NCBI RefSeq assembly: GCF_004145845.1
Contig: NZ_SELP01000005.1
Coordinates: forward strand, 62,001 to 126,000
Length of the DNA stretch: 64,000 bases
DNA from: Loktanella sp. IMCC34160
GTDB lineage: Bacteria > Pseudomonadota > Alphaproteobacteria > Rhodobacterales > Rhodobacteraceae
Reading direction: 5' to 3'
The translations under genes were made by a program, and so were the position numbers. How positions within the stretch are numbered: position 1 is the stretch's first letter; the number at the start of each line of letters is the position of its first letter. The notes beneath the pieces were generated by a model that made no database searches, had not been told where the DNA came from, and worked only from the letters and a program-made list of their open reading frames with translations. Shown in pieces: positions 42,612 through 52,129 of the stretch.

Positions 42612-44853
42612 ACCCCTGCTTTGCCAGCCACTCAGTGATCGACTTCCGGACTGATTGTTCGCCTGCGTCGCGGGCCGCGTGGATCACCTCGCGCGCCTCG
42701 TTCAGGTTCACCCGGCGGATCAGGTGTTTGACCGGTCCGACAGAGGCCGGGCGCATCGACAGCGTTCGCAGCCCGATCGCCGCAAGACACAGCGCCTCGA
42801 CCGGGCGGCCCGCGTCTTCGCCGCAGAAGGACACCGGGGTGCCGGTCGCGCGGCACCGTTCCACGATCTGTTCAAGGAAGCTCAGGAAACTGACGTTCAG
42901 CGTGTCATAGCGGCGGCGCACCCGCTCGTTCTCCCGGTCGGCGGCAAAGAAGAACTGCTTAAGGTCATTGCCGCCGATGGACAGGAAATCCACCTCTTTG
43001 AAAAACGCGTTCGGGGCGAAGGCAAGGCTGGGGGTTTCCAGCATCGCTCCGACCTCGATCTTGTCGGGCAGCGGGTGGCCAAGGATCTTTTCCCGCGCGA
43101 TGGCCTTGTCAAACTCGGCCCGGGCAGCGCGGAATTCGTCGTATTGGGCGATGAAGGGGAACATGATGGTAAGGGGCCGCCCGTTGGCCGCCCGCAAAAG
43201 CGCCTGCAACTGCATCCGCAGCACGCCGGGTTTGTCCAGACCGACCCGGATCGCGCGCCAGCCCATCGCCGGGTTCGGCTCGTCATTGGGCTTCATGTAG
43301 GGCAGCACCTTGTCCGACCCGATATCAAGGGTGCGGAAGGCCACGCGCCGCCCTTCGGCGGCATCCATCACGCGGGCATAGAGCGCCGACAGTTCGGCGC
43401 GCTTGGGCATCTGGTTGCGGATCAGGAACTGCAATTCCGTGCGGAACAGACCAACCCCTTCGGCCCCCGACGTGGGCAGCGACGGCAGGTCGGCCATCAG
43501 CCCCGCATTCATGTGCAGTCCCACGACATTACCGGCCTTGTCCTCGGCCGGAAGATCGCGGATCGAGGCATAGCGTTCCTGCGCGCGGGCCTGCATCGCG
43601 ATCTTGTCACGGAAGGCGGCGGTGACGGTGTCATCCGGGCGCAGGTGAACGATCCCCTGATCGCCGTCGACAAGGATCGGGTCGCCGTTCAGCGCCTCGG
43701 TCGTGATGCCGCCCGCGTGGATCACCAGCGGGATCGCCCAGGCCCGGGCGACGATTGCCGCATGGCTGCCGACCGACCCTTCCTCGAGCACGATGCCGCG
43801 CAGTTTCTTGCCGTATTCCAGCAGTTCGCCGGGGCCGATATTGCGGGCGATCAGAACCGGATTGTCGGGCATTTCCGCCCCGGTATCGCGGCCCTGCCCG
43901 GTCAGAATGCGCAACAGCCGGTTCGACAGGTCATCCAGATCGTGCAGCCGGTCGCGCAGATAGGCATCGGTGGCGCCGTTCATCCGGGTGCGGGCCAGCG
44001 ATTGTTCCTTTTCCACCGCGGCCTCGGCCGACAGGCCGTTTTCCACGTCGGACTCCATCCGGCGCATCCAGCTGCGTGAATTGGCGAACATGCGGTAGGC
44101 GTCCAGAACCTCGCGCTGTTCGGTGCTGACAGTGTCGGTCCGCATCAGCATGTCATCGACCGACCCGCGCAGGGTCTCAACCGCCTCGCGCAGGCGCTTC
44201 AATTCGGAATCGGGATCATCGGAAATGGGGTTGGTGACCACGACGCGCGGTTCATGCAGGAACACCTGCCCCTCGACCGCGCCTTCCTGGCCGATGGCAC
44301 CCCGGAACATCACCGGTTGCTGGTGCAGGGCCGACAGGGCCGCGCCTTCACCGACGAAGGCCCCCAGTTCGGTCATCTCGGCGATGACCATGGCGACGAC
44401 CTCTAGCGCATAGACCTCGTCCGGGGTGAATTGCCGCTCGGCCTTGGACTGCACAACAAGCACGCCAAGGGCATCGCCAAGGCGCTGAATCGGAACGCCG
44501 CAGAAACTTGAAAACCGCTCTTCCCCGGTCTCGGGCATATAGCGGAACCCCTTTTCGGCGGGGGCATTGGCGGTGTTGACCACGGTCCGGGTCTTGGCGG
44601 TCCGACCGACAAGCCCCTCGCCCAGCCGCAGGCGGGTCTGGTGCACGGCCTCGGCCTGAAGACCCTGCGTGGCGCAGAGTTCGAGGGTTTCGGAATCGCG
44701 AAACAAGTAGATCGAACAGACCTCGGCCTGCATGGAATCAGCGATCAACGTCACGATCCGGTCAAGGCGCGCCTGCCCGGCGCTGTCCTCGGCCAGCGTG
44801 TCGCGCAATCGCCCGAGCAGCTTGCGGCTTTCTGTTTCGAAGCGTTCTGCCAT
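42610..44853 (-). CDS. ptsP: phosphoenolpyruvate-protein phosphotransferase PtsP (EI-Ntr)
   Basis: 747 residues from the ATG at 44853 (MAERFETESRKLLGRL). The frame extends to 45273, but that overlaps the divergent zapE gene and is not coding. It has a GAF domain (about residues 20-160, AGQARLDRIVTLIADSMQAEVCSIYLF), an EI N-terminal region with the phosphorylatable histidine in GSHAAIVARAWAIPLV, and the C-terminal PEP-binding TIM barrel (GLFRTELQFLIRNQ, GNDLKQFFFAADREN, PVSFCGEDAGRP). It is the first component of the nitrogen phosphotransferase chain that signals through NPr and EIIA-Ntr. Monocistronic here. Confidence 0.95.
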   Translation of the reverse strand: MAERFETESRKLLGRLRDTLAEDSAGQARLDRIVTLIADSMQAEVCSIYLFRDSETLELCATQGLQAEAVHQTRLRLGEGLVGRTAKTRTVVNTANAPAEKGFRYMPETGEERFSSFCGVPIQRLGDALGVLVVQSKAERQFTPDEVYALEVVAMVIAEMTELGAFVGEGAALSALHQQPVMFRGAIGQEGAVEGQVFLHEPRVVVTNPISDDPDSELKRLREAVETLRGSVDDMLMRTDTVSTEQREVLDAYRMFANSRSWMRRMESDVENGLSAEAAVEKEQSLARTRMNGATDAYLRDRLHDLDDLSNRLLRILTGQGRDTGAEMPDNPVLIARNIGPGELLEYGKKLRGIVLEEGSVGSHAAIVARAWAIPLVIHAGGITTEALNGDPILVDGDQGIVHLRPDDTVTAAFRDKIAMQARAQERYASIRDLPAEDKAGNVVGLHMNAGLMADLPSLPTSGAEGVGLFRTELQFLIRNQMPKRAELSALYARVMDAAEGRRVAFRTLDIGSDKVLPYMKPNDEPNPAMGWRAIRVGLDKPGVLRMQLQALLRAANGRPLTIMFPFIAQYDEFRAARAEFDKAIAREKILGHPLPDKIEVGAMLETPSLAFAPNAFFKEVDFLSIGGNDLKQFFFAADRENERVRRRYDTLNVSFLSFLEQIVERCRATGTPVSFCGEDAGRPVEALCLAAIGLRTLSMRPASVGPVKHLIRRVNLNEAREVIHAARDAGEQSVRKSITEWLAKQG

Positions 44854-44991
44854 GTGTCCCCGCCCCATCGGGGCCCCGTTCCGGTTGAGTGACTTAGAAC
44901 ATATCGGGGCGGAAAGCGAAACGGAAATGGCGGCACGGCCCGGGTTTCCTCGGCGCTTTTCTCTGACGCGCGGGGGCGCTATTGCAGGGGT

Positions 44992-46056
44992 ATGGAAACG
45001 ATCCCGGACAGATATGCCGCCGCGGTGGCCGAAGGGCGCCTGCGACCCGACCCGGCGCAGGAAGGTGTCCTGCCCGAGCTGGAACGGATTCGGACAGAGC
45101 TGTCCCAACCGGTCCGGAAAGGCTGGTTTTCCAAGGCCCCGCCGCCGGTGAAGGGGCTTTACCTTTGGGGCGGTGTCGGGCGAGGCAAATCCATGCTGAT
45201 GGACCTTCTGTTCGACGCGGTCGACGCGCCCAAACGGCGCGCCCATTTCCATGCCTTCATGCAATGGGTCCACACCGAGATGAACGCCGCCCGCGCCCGC
45301 GGTGTGGACGATGCTATCGCGCCCGTTGCGACCACGCTGGCCAAGGATGTCCGGTTTCTAGCTTTCGATGAAATGCAGATCACCGACATTACCGATGCGA
45401 TGATCGTCGGACGGTTGTTCGAAAAACTGTTCGACGCCGGGGTGACGGTGGTCACCACGTCGAACCGGGTGCCGGATGATCTGTATAAGAACGGGCTGAA
45501 CCGGCAGCTGTTCCTGCCCTTCATCGCGCTGATCAAGGAAAAGCTGGATGTCTGGCACCTGCAAAGCCCGCATGACCACCGGCAGGGGCGGCTTGCCGGG
45601 GCGCAGGTCTATTTCACCCCGATCAACGCAGAGGCCCGGGCCGAGATCGCCTCTATCTGGGAGGACATGACCGGCGGGGCGACCGACCCGCTGATCCTGA
45701 CCGTGAAAGGACGCGAGGTGGAAATTCCCGCCTTTCGCAACGGGGTCGGGCGGGCGTCCTTCTACAACCTCTGCGCCAAGCCCCTTGGCCCGGCTGACTA
45801 CCTTGCCCTGGCCGAGGCGGTCCGGGTGCTGGTGCTGGAAGACATCCCTCGCCTCAGCCGGTCGAACTTCAACGAGGCCCGCCGCTTCGTCACCCTGATC
45901 GACGCGCTGTACGAGGCGAAGGTGCGGCTGATCTGTTCCGCCGCCGCCGAACCGGAAATGCTTTATGTCGAGGGCGAGGGCACGTTCGAATTTGAACGCA
46001 CCGCGAGCCGCCTACGGGAAATGCAGGGGCAGGACTGGGCCGCAGGACGCGGCTGA
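44992..46056 (+). CDS. zapE: cell division protein ZapE (AFG1-family ATPase)
   Basis: 354 residues. AAA-type ATPase with Walker A in YLWGGVGRGKSMLMDLL and Walker B in FDEMQITDITDAM. The FHAFMQWVHTEMN and TTSNRVPDDLYKNGLNRQLFLPFI segments are hallmarks of AFG1/ZapE. ZapE interacts with FtsZ at constricting septa; relatives assist respiratory-complex turnover. It is divergent from ptsP (138 bases) and separated from the acetoacetyl-CoA synthetase gene by a palindromic repeat. Confidence 0.93.
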   Translation: METIPDRYAAAVAEGRLRPDPAQEGVLPELERIRTELSQPVRKGWFSKAPPPVKGLYLWGGVGRGKSMLMDLLFDAVDAPKRRAHFHAFMQWVHTEMNAARARGVDDAIAPVATTLAKDVRFLAFDEMQITDITDAMIVGRLFEKLFDAGVTVVTTSNRVPDDLYKNGLNRQLFLPFIALIKEKLDVWHLQSPHDHRQGRLAGAQVYFTPINAEARAEIASIWEDMTGGATDPLILTVKGREVEIPAFRNGVGRASFYNLCAKPLGPADYLALAEAVRVLVLEDIPRLSRSNFNEARRFVTLIDALYEAKVRLICSAAAEPEMLYVEGEGTFEFERTASRLREMQGQDWAAGRG

Positions 46057-46062
46057 CGGGAT

Positions 46063-46124
46063 GGTGGGTCAAGACCCACGTTACGATACCGCTGCTGAAA
46101 GGTAAGGTGGGTTTCAACCCACCC
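46063..46124. repeat. palindromic intergenic repeat, copy B (inverted)
   Basis: Between zapE and the acetoacetyl-CoA synthetase gene. It contains GGTGGGTC-AA-GACCCAC at the left and GGTGGGTTTCAACCCACC at the right, joined by a CGTTAC..GTAAGG core. Bases 46102-46123 are the exact reverse complement of 15675-15696, and the other hairpin matches that copy's far arm. Only the central loop sequence differs. It is a second member of the dispersed palindromic family. Confidence 0.8.
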
Positions 46125-46205
46125 TGCGCCTTTCCCTAGCGTCTTGCATCCGGCGAAACCGGTCTTACTGTGACGCGCGAAATTCCGCCCCCGAAAGGAT
46201 GCCCG

Positions 46206-48164
46206 ATGTCCGAAATCGTCTGGACCCCGTCCCAAGCCCGGATCGACGAAACCGCCTATGCCCGTTTTGCCCGCGACCTTGGGTTTGACCCGTCGGACTA
46301 CGCCGGGCTTCACGCCTGGTCGGTCGCAGACCTTGGCCGGTTCTGGTCGCACCTGTGGGATGTTGCGGGCGTGATCGGCGACAAGGGCGATGCGGCCTTC
46401 GCCCCGAACCCGGCGCATTGGATGACCGGCGCGCGGTTCTTTCCCAATGCGCGGATCAATTTCGCCGAAAACATGCTGCGGCTGGATGGCGACAGCATCG
46501 CCGTAATCGAAACCGACGAGGCCGGGCACCGGCGCGAGGTGACGGCCGCGACACTGCGGGCCGAGGTGGCCCGGGTGGCGCAGGGCCTGCGGGATGCGGG
46601 CGTGACCGAAGGCGACCGGGTCGCGATCGTCTTGCCGAACCGGTTGGAAAGCCTTGTCACCATGCTCGCCACCTCCGCTGTGGGCGCGGTCTGGACCTCC
46701 TGCTCGCCTGACTTTGGAACCGCCGCGATCCTTGACCGGATCGGACAGGTGGAACCAAAAGTCTTCTTCGCGGGGACGCGGGTGCTTTATGGGGGCAAAA
46801 CGCTCGACCTGACCGGGCGGATGTCCGAGATCGCCACGCAGCTGGCCCATCTGACCACCGTGGTGCAGGTGGGCGATGGGGCGCTGTCGGCCAACGTGCC
46901 GGTCGTGTGCTACGATGATTTCGGCGCAGCGGCTGACCTGACCTTTACCCGCGTCCCCTTCGATGCCCCGGCCTTCGTCCTTTACACTTCCGGCACCACG
47001 GGCAAGCCCAAGGCCATCGTTCACCGTACCGGCGGCCCGACCCTGAACCTGATGAAGGAACACCTGCTGCATTCGGACATGCGCCGGGGGGATCGGTTCA
47101 TGTGGTACACGAATACCGCGTGGATGATGTATCACTGGCTGGTGGGGTCCATGTCCTGCGGCACGACCATCGTTCTTTACGACGGCGCCCCGGTGCTGAA
47201 GGCGGGCGACGGGCTGGACGGGTCGCCCCTGTGGAAAGTGGTCGAGCGGGAGAAGCTGACCCACCTTGGCATCTCGCCCAAATACCTCGCGACCTTGTCG
47301 TCCGCAGGCTTCGTGCCGAACGCGGACTACGACACATCCTCGCTGCGCTGGATGCTCGCGGCGGGCAGCCCGATGGCGCCGTGGCAATATGACTGGATGT
47401 ACGACAATGTGCAGGCCAAGGGCGGGGACATGGGGTTCGCCTCGATCTCGGGCGGTACGGAGCTTCTTGGCTGTTTCCTGATCGGTTGCCCGGCCCTGCC
47501 CCTGCGCAAAGGCACGCTGACGGCAAGGGGGCTGGGCATGGCGGTTCAGGTGCTGGACGACAGGGGCGTCGGCGTGATCGGGCGCGATGGCGAACTGACC
47601 TGCACCGAGCCCTTCCCCTCGATGCCCCGAACCTTCTGGGGCGCGGGCGGCGACCAGCGCTACCACGACGCCTATTTCGCCGACCGGGCCGAGATCTGGA
47701 CCCACGGCGACCGCGCCACCCTGAACCCCGACGGCAGCGCCGTGATCCACGGGCGATCCGATTTCACGCTGAACCCCGGCGGGGTGCGGATTGGCACGGC
47801 GGATATCTACAACGTCTGCGACGGGTTTGCCGAGCTGGACGATTGCGTGGTCTTTGGCCGGCCCCTCGCCGATGATCCGACGGACGAGGAAATCGTGCTG
47901 TGCCTGAAGATGGCCGAGGGGCAGGCAGCGACGGCGGACCTGGCCAAATCCATCCGGACCGCGCTGCGCACCGCCTGTTCACCGCGGCATGTTCCGGCTG
48001 CGATCTACGTGGTGGCCGACGTGCCCTATACGATCAACGGAAAACGTGTCGAAGGCGCGGCCAAGGCGATGGCCACGGGCGGCGAGGTCAAGAATCAGGC
48101 GTCGCTGGCCAATGCCGGGTGCCTTGCCGAATACGCGACCCTTTCGGCCAAGAAGTCGCTTTGA
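46206..48164 (+). CDS. acetoacetate-CoA ligase (acetoacetyl-CoA synthetase)
   Basis: 652 residues from the ATG at 46206, after CGAAAGGATGCCCG. ANL-superfamily ligase with the acetoacetyl-CoA synthetase length. Motifs are FVLYTSGTTGKPKAIVH (phosphate loop), GFASISGGTELLG, RSDFTLNPGGVRIG, and the C-terminal catalytic lysine in TINGKRVEGAAK. The N-terminal cap (VADLGRFWSHLWDVAGV, ARFFPNARINFAENML) is typical. It activates acetoacetate to acetoacetyl-CoA, feeding ketone bodies or polyhydroxybutyrate carbon into central metabolism. Monocistronic, downstream of repeat copy B. Confidence 0.93.
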   Translation: MSEIVWTPSQARIDETAYARFARDLGFDPSDYAGLHAWSVADLGRFWSHLWDVAGVIGDKGDAAFAPNPAHWMTGARFFPNARINFAENMLRLDGDSIAVIETDEAGHRREVTAATLRAEVARVAQGLRDAGVTEGDRVAIVLPNRLESLVTMLATSAVGAVWTSCSPDFGTAAILDRIGQVEPKVFFAGTRVLYGGKTLDLTGRMSEIATQLAHLTTVVQVGDGALSANVPVVCYDDFGAAADLTFTRVPFDAPAFVLYTSGTTGKPKAIVHRTGGPTLNLMKEHLLHSDMRRGDRFMWYTNTAWMMYHWLVGSMSCGTTIVLYDGAPVLKAGDGLDGSPLWKVVEREKLTHLGISPKYLATLSSAGFVPNADYDTSSLRWMLAAGSPMAPWQYDWMYDNVQAKGGDMGFASISGGTELLGCFLIGCPALPLRKGTLTARGLGMAVQVLDDRGVGVIGRDGELTCTEPFPSMPRTFWGAGGDQRYHDAYFADRAEIWTHGDRATLNPDGSAVIHGRSDFTLNPGGVRIGTADIYNVCDGFAELDDCVVFGRPLADDPTDEEIVLCLKMAEGQAATADLAKSIRTALRTACSPRHVPAAIYVVADVPYTINGKRVEGAAKAMATGGEVKNQASLANAGCLAEYATLSAKKSL

Positions 48165-48286
48165 CCCGGGCGAGCGGCCCTTTGCCGAAGGCAGGGTTTT
48201 CCTGACCTCCGCGTCATTAGGGGTGGCTTGGTCCCACCGTGCGGGTCTAAGCTTTGCCCGAATGCGTATCGACGAGGGAGCCCACG

Positions 48287-49513
48287 ATGAAACATTTGGC
48301 CCGAACCACCGCTTTGGCGGGATTTGCATCGCTGGCCTTCGCCCTTCCGGCGGCGGCACAGGATCTGTGCGGCGGGGTTGGCACGAACGGCCAGTGGATC
48401 GGCGGGACCGAGGCGGCCTCTGACCTGTCCGCTGCCTCCGGCCATATGGAACAGATGGCGCTGGTCCTCGCGGGGAACCAATATGTGTCCCTGTTCAGCC
48501 TGTCCGGCACCGCGGACGTGCGGGTCGAGGCGGCCGGTCGTGGCGCGGGCGACCCTGTGATCGACCTCTATGATGGGTTTGGCAACATCGTCGTGTCGGA
48601 CGACGATTCCGGAGGCAACGGTGCCTCGCGCGCTGAAACGACGCTGGGGCCGGGCACCTATTGCCTTGCCCTGCGGTCCTTCGACAACGCGCCCATGACC
48701 AGCTTTGTCCGGGTCGGCACCACCGACATGGAACCGCTGACCGAGGGGCTGGGCGACACCGACGGGTTCTTCGATTCAACCGACTACGGCACGGGCGGCG
48801 GCGAATGCGATGCCAACACCCCGGCGCGGGACATCCCGCTCGGTGGGTCGTCGACCGCCGCGGTCGCGGATACGCCCTATTGGGCCTTCACCCTGACCGA
48901 ACCGATGCCTGTGACCATCACCGCCGAAAACCCGGACGCGGACCCGATTGTCACGCTTTACGATGCTTCGGGCAACTGGCTGGGCGAAAACGACGATTTC
49001 GACGGGCTGAATTCGCGGCTGGACATGTCCGCGCCGCTGGCACCCGGGCGCTATTGCGTGTCGATGACCGCGCTATCCGATCCCGGCGCGCCGGTCACTG
49101 TCACGGTGACGGAATATGATCCGGTCGCCGCGCTGGCCGCACTGTATGACCGGGGCGAAAGCGCGCCGCCGATGGATGGCAGCCACCCGATCACCGATCT
49201 AGGAACGGTGGACAGCCGGGTCCGGATCGACGCGCAGAACACCACCACCGCCACATGGTTCAGCGTCGAGGTGCTGGAAAGCGGCCTTCTCCTGATCGAA
49301 GCGATCGCAGCGGGCGGCAATGGCGACCCCTACCTGTATCTCTACGACGATCTTGGCCGGCTGGTCGATCAGAACGACGACTACAACGGGCTGGATTCGC
49401 AGGTGGTCGCGCGGGTCAACCGGGGCACCTACCTGATTGCGCTGCGCGAGGTGAACGACGGGTCACAGGGCTTTGTCCGGCTACTGGTCGAACGCTACGT
49501 CGCCGCGCAGTAG
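48287..49513 (+). CDS. secreted protein with three PPC-type repeats
   Basis: 408 residues from the ATG at 48287 (GAGGGAGCCCACG before it), with a signal peptide ending in PAAAQD near residue 25. Three repeats share the pattern DP-x-LYD-x2-G-x5-(D/N)-D-D: residues 89-110 (DPVIDLYDGFGN), near 222 (DPIVTLYDASGN) and near 348 (DPYLYLYDDLGR). These are bacterial pre-peptidase C-terminal (PPC) beta-sandwich domains, usually appended to secreted peptidases. Here there is no catalytic domain, so it is a stand-alone extracellular PPC protein. Ends at a strong terminator. Confidence 0.8.
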   Translation: MKHLARTTALAGFASLAFALPAAAQDLCGGVGTNGQWIGGTEAASDLSAASGHMEQMALVLAGNQYVSLFSLSGTADVRVEAAGRGAGDPVIDLYDGFGNIVVSDDDSGGNGASRAETTLGPGTYCLALRSFDNAPMTSFVRVGTTDMEPLTEGLGDTDGFFDSTDYGTGGGECDANTPARDIPLGGSSTAAVADTPYWAFTLTEPMPVTITAENPDADPIVTLYDASGNWLGENDDFDGLNSRLDMSAPLAPGRYCVSMTALSDPGAPVTVTVTEYDPVAALAALYDRGESAPPMDGSHPITDLGTVDSRVRIDAQNTTTATWFSVEVLESGLLLIEAIAAGGNGDPYLYLYDDLGRLVDQNDDYNGLDSQVVARVNRGTYLIALREVNDGSQGFVRLLVERYVAAQ

Positions 49514-49538
49514 GGCGCCTGATACAACACGACAACGG

Positions 49539-49567
49539 CGGGGCCTTCGGGCCCCGTCTGCATTTTG
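49539..49567 (+). terminator. intrinsic terminator after the PPC-repeat gene
   Basis: A 7-bp GC stem (CGGGGCC / GGCCCCG) closed by a TTCG tetraloop is followed by TCTGCATTTT. Confidence 0.75.
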
Positions 49568-49590
49568 AGGGGTCGCACAGATTGCTTTAC

Positions 49591-49614
49591 ATTCAATCAA
49601 ACGTTTGATTGAAT
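49591..49614. promoter_or_regulatory. 24-bp perfect palindrome, operator of the CecR-like repressor
   Basis: ATTCAATCAAAC followed directly by its reverse complement GTTTGATTGAAT. It lies 6 bases before the ATG of the TetR-type gene at 49621 and overlaps the alternative TTG start at 49609. A palindrome of this length at the head of a repressor-exporter operon strongly suggests autoregulation. TTGCTT at 49582-49587 could be the -35 element, placing the operator over the core promoter. Confidence 0.8.
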
Positions 49615-49620
49615 GACCTC

Positions 49621-50259
49621 ATGACCCAAGCCCCACCCGATTCCGAAACCCGTGCCCGGCTGATCGCGGCCGGTCTGCGGCTGTTTGGCCAGACCGGCTA
49701 TGACGGCACCTCGACCCGTGCTCTCGCGGCCGAGGCGGGCACGAATGTCGCCTCGATCTCCTACCACTTCGGTTCCAAGGCTGGGTTGCGGCAGGCCTGC
49801 GCCCGCGATGTCGCAGCCCGTGTGACCGGGGCAATCGTCGCGGACCTGCCTGCCCCGCCCAGCACGCCAGAAGCTGCGCAGGCGCTTCTTGAACAGGTCG
49901 GCCGCAGCTTTGTCGCCTTCATCGTCACCTCCCCCGATGCCCGCGATATCGTCGCCTTCCTGGTGCGCGAAATCATGACGCCGGGCGAGGTGGCGGACCT
50001 TGTCTATTCCGAATTTCTGGAACCCCGGCACCGGATGGTCTGCGCCCTCTGGTCCATCGCCACAGGCCAGCCGGCGGAAAGTGAGAGGGTGAAGCTCTCT
50101 GTTTTCGCGATGATCGGTCAGGCCCTCTATTTCCGGATCGGCCAGCCGATCATTTCCCGCCGGATGGGATGGCAGGACATCGGCCCGTCCGAGGCCGCGC
50201 AGATTGCCGATACCGTTGCCGCGCAGATCCGCGCCACAATCGAAAGCCAACGCCGATGA
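49621..50259 (+). CDS. TetR/CecR-family repressor of the adjacent exporter
   Basis: 212 residues from the ATG at 49621 (MTQAPPDSETRARLIAAGL). A TTG at 49609 lies inside the operator and is less likely. There is no ribosome-binding site and little room for a leader, so the mRNA may be leaderless. Helix-turn-helix at about residues 25-55 (GTSTRALAAEAGTNVASISYHFGSKAGL) and a C-terminal DUF1956-type domain (VREIMTPGEVADLVYSEFLEPRH), as in E. coli CecR (YbiH). CecR controls the YbhG-YbhFSR exporter, and the same order of genes follows here. Confidence 0.88.
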   Translation: MTQAPPDSETRARLIAAGLRLFGQTGYDGTSTRALAAEAGTNVASISYHFGSKAGLRQACARDVAARVTGAIVADLPAPPSTPEAAQALLEQVGRSFVAFIVTSPDARDIVAFLVREIMTPGEVADLVYSEFLEPRHRMVCALWSIATGQPAESERVKLSVFAMIGQALYFRIGQPIISRRMGWQDIGPSEAAQIADTVAAQIRATIESQRR

Positions 50260-51209
50260 GCCTGCTTTGCGCCCTGCCCTTTGCCCTATCGCTCTTTGCC
50301 GAATGCGCCCCGCCCACGCCCTTTGCCACCGGCTATGTCGAAGGGGAATATACGCTGGTCGCCCCGGTGGCGGTCGTCCAGATCACCAATGTTCCCGTGG
50401 CGCGCGGCGACCGGATCGAGGCAGGGGAAGTTCTGGTCGAGACGGAGCGGCGCGATGCCGAGATCGCCCTGTCCGAAGCCAACGCGGCATTGGCGCAGGC
50501 CGAAAGCCGCTTGGCCGACCTGCGCGAAGGGTTGCGCCCCGAAGAGATCGGCGTGATCGAAGCGGCGCTAAGATCGGCCCGTGCGCAGGCCGCCGAGGCA
50601 GAGCGGGAACGGGACCGTGTGACCAGCCTTGCCACGCGCGGCGTGCTGAATGATGCACAGCGCGATACCGCCGAAACCGCCGCCGATATCGCCGCCGCCA
50701 AGGTGGCCGAGGTCGAGGCACAGCTTGCCGTTGCCCGCCTGCCCGCCCGGCCACAGGCCATTGCACAGGCCGAAGCCGCCGTTGAAGGTGCCCGGGCCGC
50801 ACGCGACCGCGCGCACTGGAACCTTGCCCAGCGAACCCTGACCCTACCTGAACCCGTCACAGTGTCGGATGTGATCCGCACCGCCGGGGAAATCGCGGGG
50901 CCGTCCGCCCCGGTTCTGTCGGTTCTCGGGGACGGCGCGGTCAAGCTTCGGCTTTATGTCCCCGAGACCGCCTTTGCGAGCGTCGCGGTCGGCGACAGCC
51001 TGTCGGTGTCCTGCGATGCCTGCCCACCCGGCCTGACCGCCCGGATTACCTATATCGCCAACGAGCCCGAATTCACCCCGCCGGTGATCTACTCCCTCGA
51101 AAACCGGCAAACGCTTGTCTACCTCGTCGAGGCGCGGCCCGAGGGGGATCATCCCCTCAAGCCCGGCCAGATCGTCGAAGTTGCCGCCCCGGAAGGCTTT
51201 GATCAGTGA
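50256..51209 (+). CDS. HlyD/YbhG-type membrane fusion protein
   Basis: 317 residues from the ATG at 50256, overlapping the repressor stop (ATGA). N-terminal signal/anchor (LLCALPFALSLFAECAPP, a possible lipobox-like cysteine), a biotinyl-lipoyl-like half (APVAVVQITNVPVARGDRIEAGEVLVETE), a long alpha-helical hairpin (about residues 65-190), and a beta-barrel region (VKLRLYVPETAFASVAVGDSLSV). It would link the ABC transporter to an outer-membrane channel. Second gene of a four-gene coupled operon. Confidence 0.88.
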   Translation: MSLLCALPFALSLFAECAPPTPFATGYVEGEYTLVAPVAVVQITNVPVARGDRIEAGEVLVETERRDAEIALSEANAALAQAESRLADLREGLRPEEIGVIEAALRSARAQAAEAERERDRVTSLATRGVLNDAQRDTAETAADIAAAKVAEVEAQLAVARLPARPQAIAQAEAAVEGARAARDRAHWNLAQRTLTLPEPVTVSDVIRTAGEIAGPSAPVLSVLGDGAVKLRLYVPETAFASVAVGDSLSVSCDACPPGLTARITYIANEPEFTPPVIYSLENRQTLVYLVEARPEGDHPLKPGQIVEVAAPEGFDQ

Positions 51210-52129
51210 CAGAGGGCGCCGCCATATCGGTCCGGGACCTGACCAAGCGGTTCGGCAAGAAGACCGCCGTCAGCAAGGTCAGCCTGGACGTCCAGCGGGG
51301 CGAGATCATGGGCTTCCTCGGCCCCAACGGCTCTGGCAAGACGACCACGATCCGGCTGATGTGCGGACTTCTGGAACCGGATGGGGGGACCGGCGAGGTG
51401 CTGGGCCATGACATCCGCCGCGAACGGCGCGCGATCAAGCGCAAGGTCGGCTACATGACCCAAAAGTTTTCCTTCTACGAGGACCTGACCATCGAGGAGA
51501 ATTTGCGGTTCGTCGCGGGCCTCTACGCGATGCGACGTCCACGCCAAACGGTGCGGGACACCCTTGAAACCCTGGGATTGACCGGGCGCAAGGCACAGCT
51601 GGCGGGGTCCCTGTCCGGAGGGTGGAAACAGCGGCTGGCCCTTGCCGCCTGTATCATGCACCGGCCCGACCTTCTGATGTTGGACGAACCGACGGCGGGG
51701 GTGGACCCGAAGGCCCGGCGTGAATTCTGGGACGAGATTCACCAATTGGCCCGCGACGGGCTGACGGTTCTGGTGTCGACCCACTACATGGACGAGGCCG
51801 AACGCTGCCACCGGATCGCCTATATCTCGCACGGGCATCTGATCGCCCTTGGCACCGTGCCCGACGTGGTGCGTGACGCGGGGCTGACCACCATGTTGAT
51901 GCACGGCGGCGATCTTGCCGCCGCGGCCCGAGCCCTTCACGGTGCGGACGGGGTGGATCAGGTCGCCCCCTTTGGCCGCACCCTGCACGTCGTCGGACGC
52001 GACCCGGCACGATTGGAAAAGACCGCCCGCAAGATCGCCAAGGAGACCGGCGCGCGGATCGAACCAGCGGAAACATCGCTGGAAGACGTGTTCATCCAGT
52101 TGATGAGCGGGGCGGAGGACATGCGATGA
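51206..52129 (+). CDS. ABC transporter ATP-binding protein (YbhF-like half)
   Basis: 307 residues starting with GTG at 51206, overlapping the preceding stop (GTGA). Walker A in GFLGPNGSGKTTTIRLMCG, Q-loop in YMTQKFSFYED, signature LSGGWKQRLALAACI, Walker B in LLMLDEPTAGVDP, and an H-loop in LVSTHYMDEAERC. The C-terminal 80 residues form the regulatory DUF4162-type end. E. coli YbhF carries two nucleotide-binding domains, whereas this one has a single domain. It energises drug or metabolite export with the permease. Confidence 0.93.
   Translation: MTEGAAISVRDLTKRFGKKTAVSKVSLDVQRGEIMGFLGPNGSGKTTTIRLMCGLLEPDGGTGEVLGHDIRRERRAIKRKVGYMTQKFSFYEDLTIEENLRFVAGLYAMRRPRQTVRDTLETLGLTGRKAQLAGSLSGGWKQRLALAACIMHRPDLLMLDEPTAGVDPKARREFWDEIHQLARDGLTVLVSTHYMDEAERCHRIAYISHGHLIALGTVPDVVRDAGLTTMLMHGGDLAAAARALHGADGVDQVAPFGRTLHVVGRDPARLEKTARKIAKETGARIEPAETSLEDVFIQLMSGAEDMR

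Noticed and set aside
42610-45273. 887-codon version of ptsP
   Set aside because: The additional 140 codons overlap the start of zapE on the other strand; 747 residues from 44853 is the normal PtsP length.
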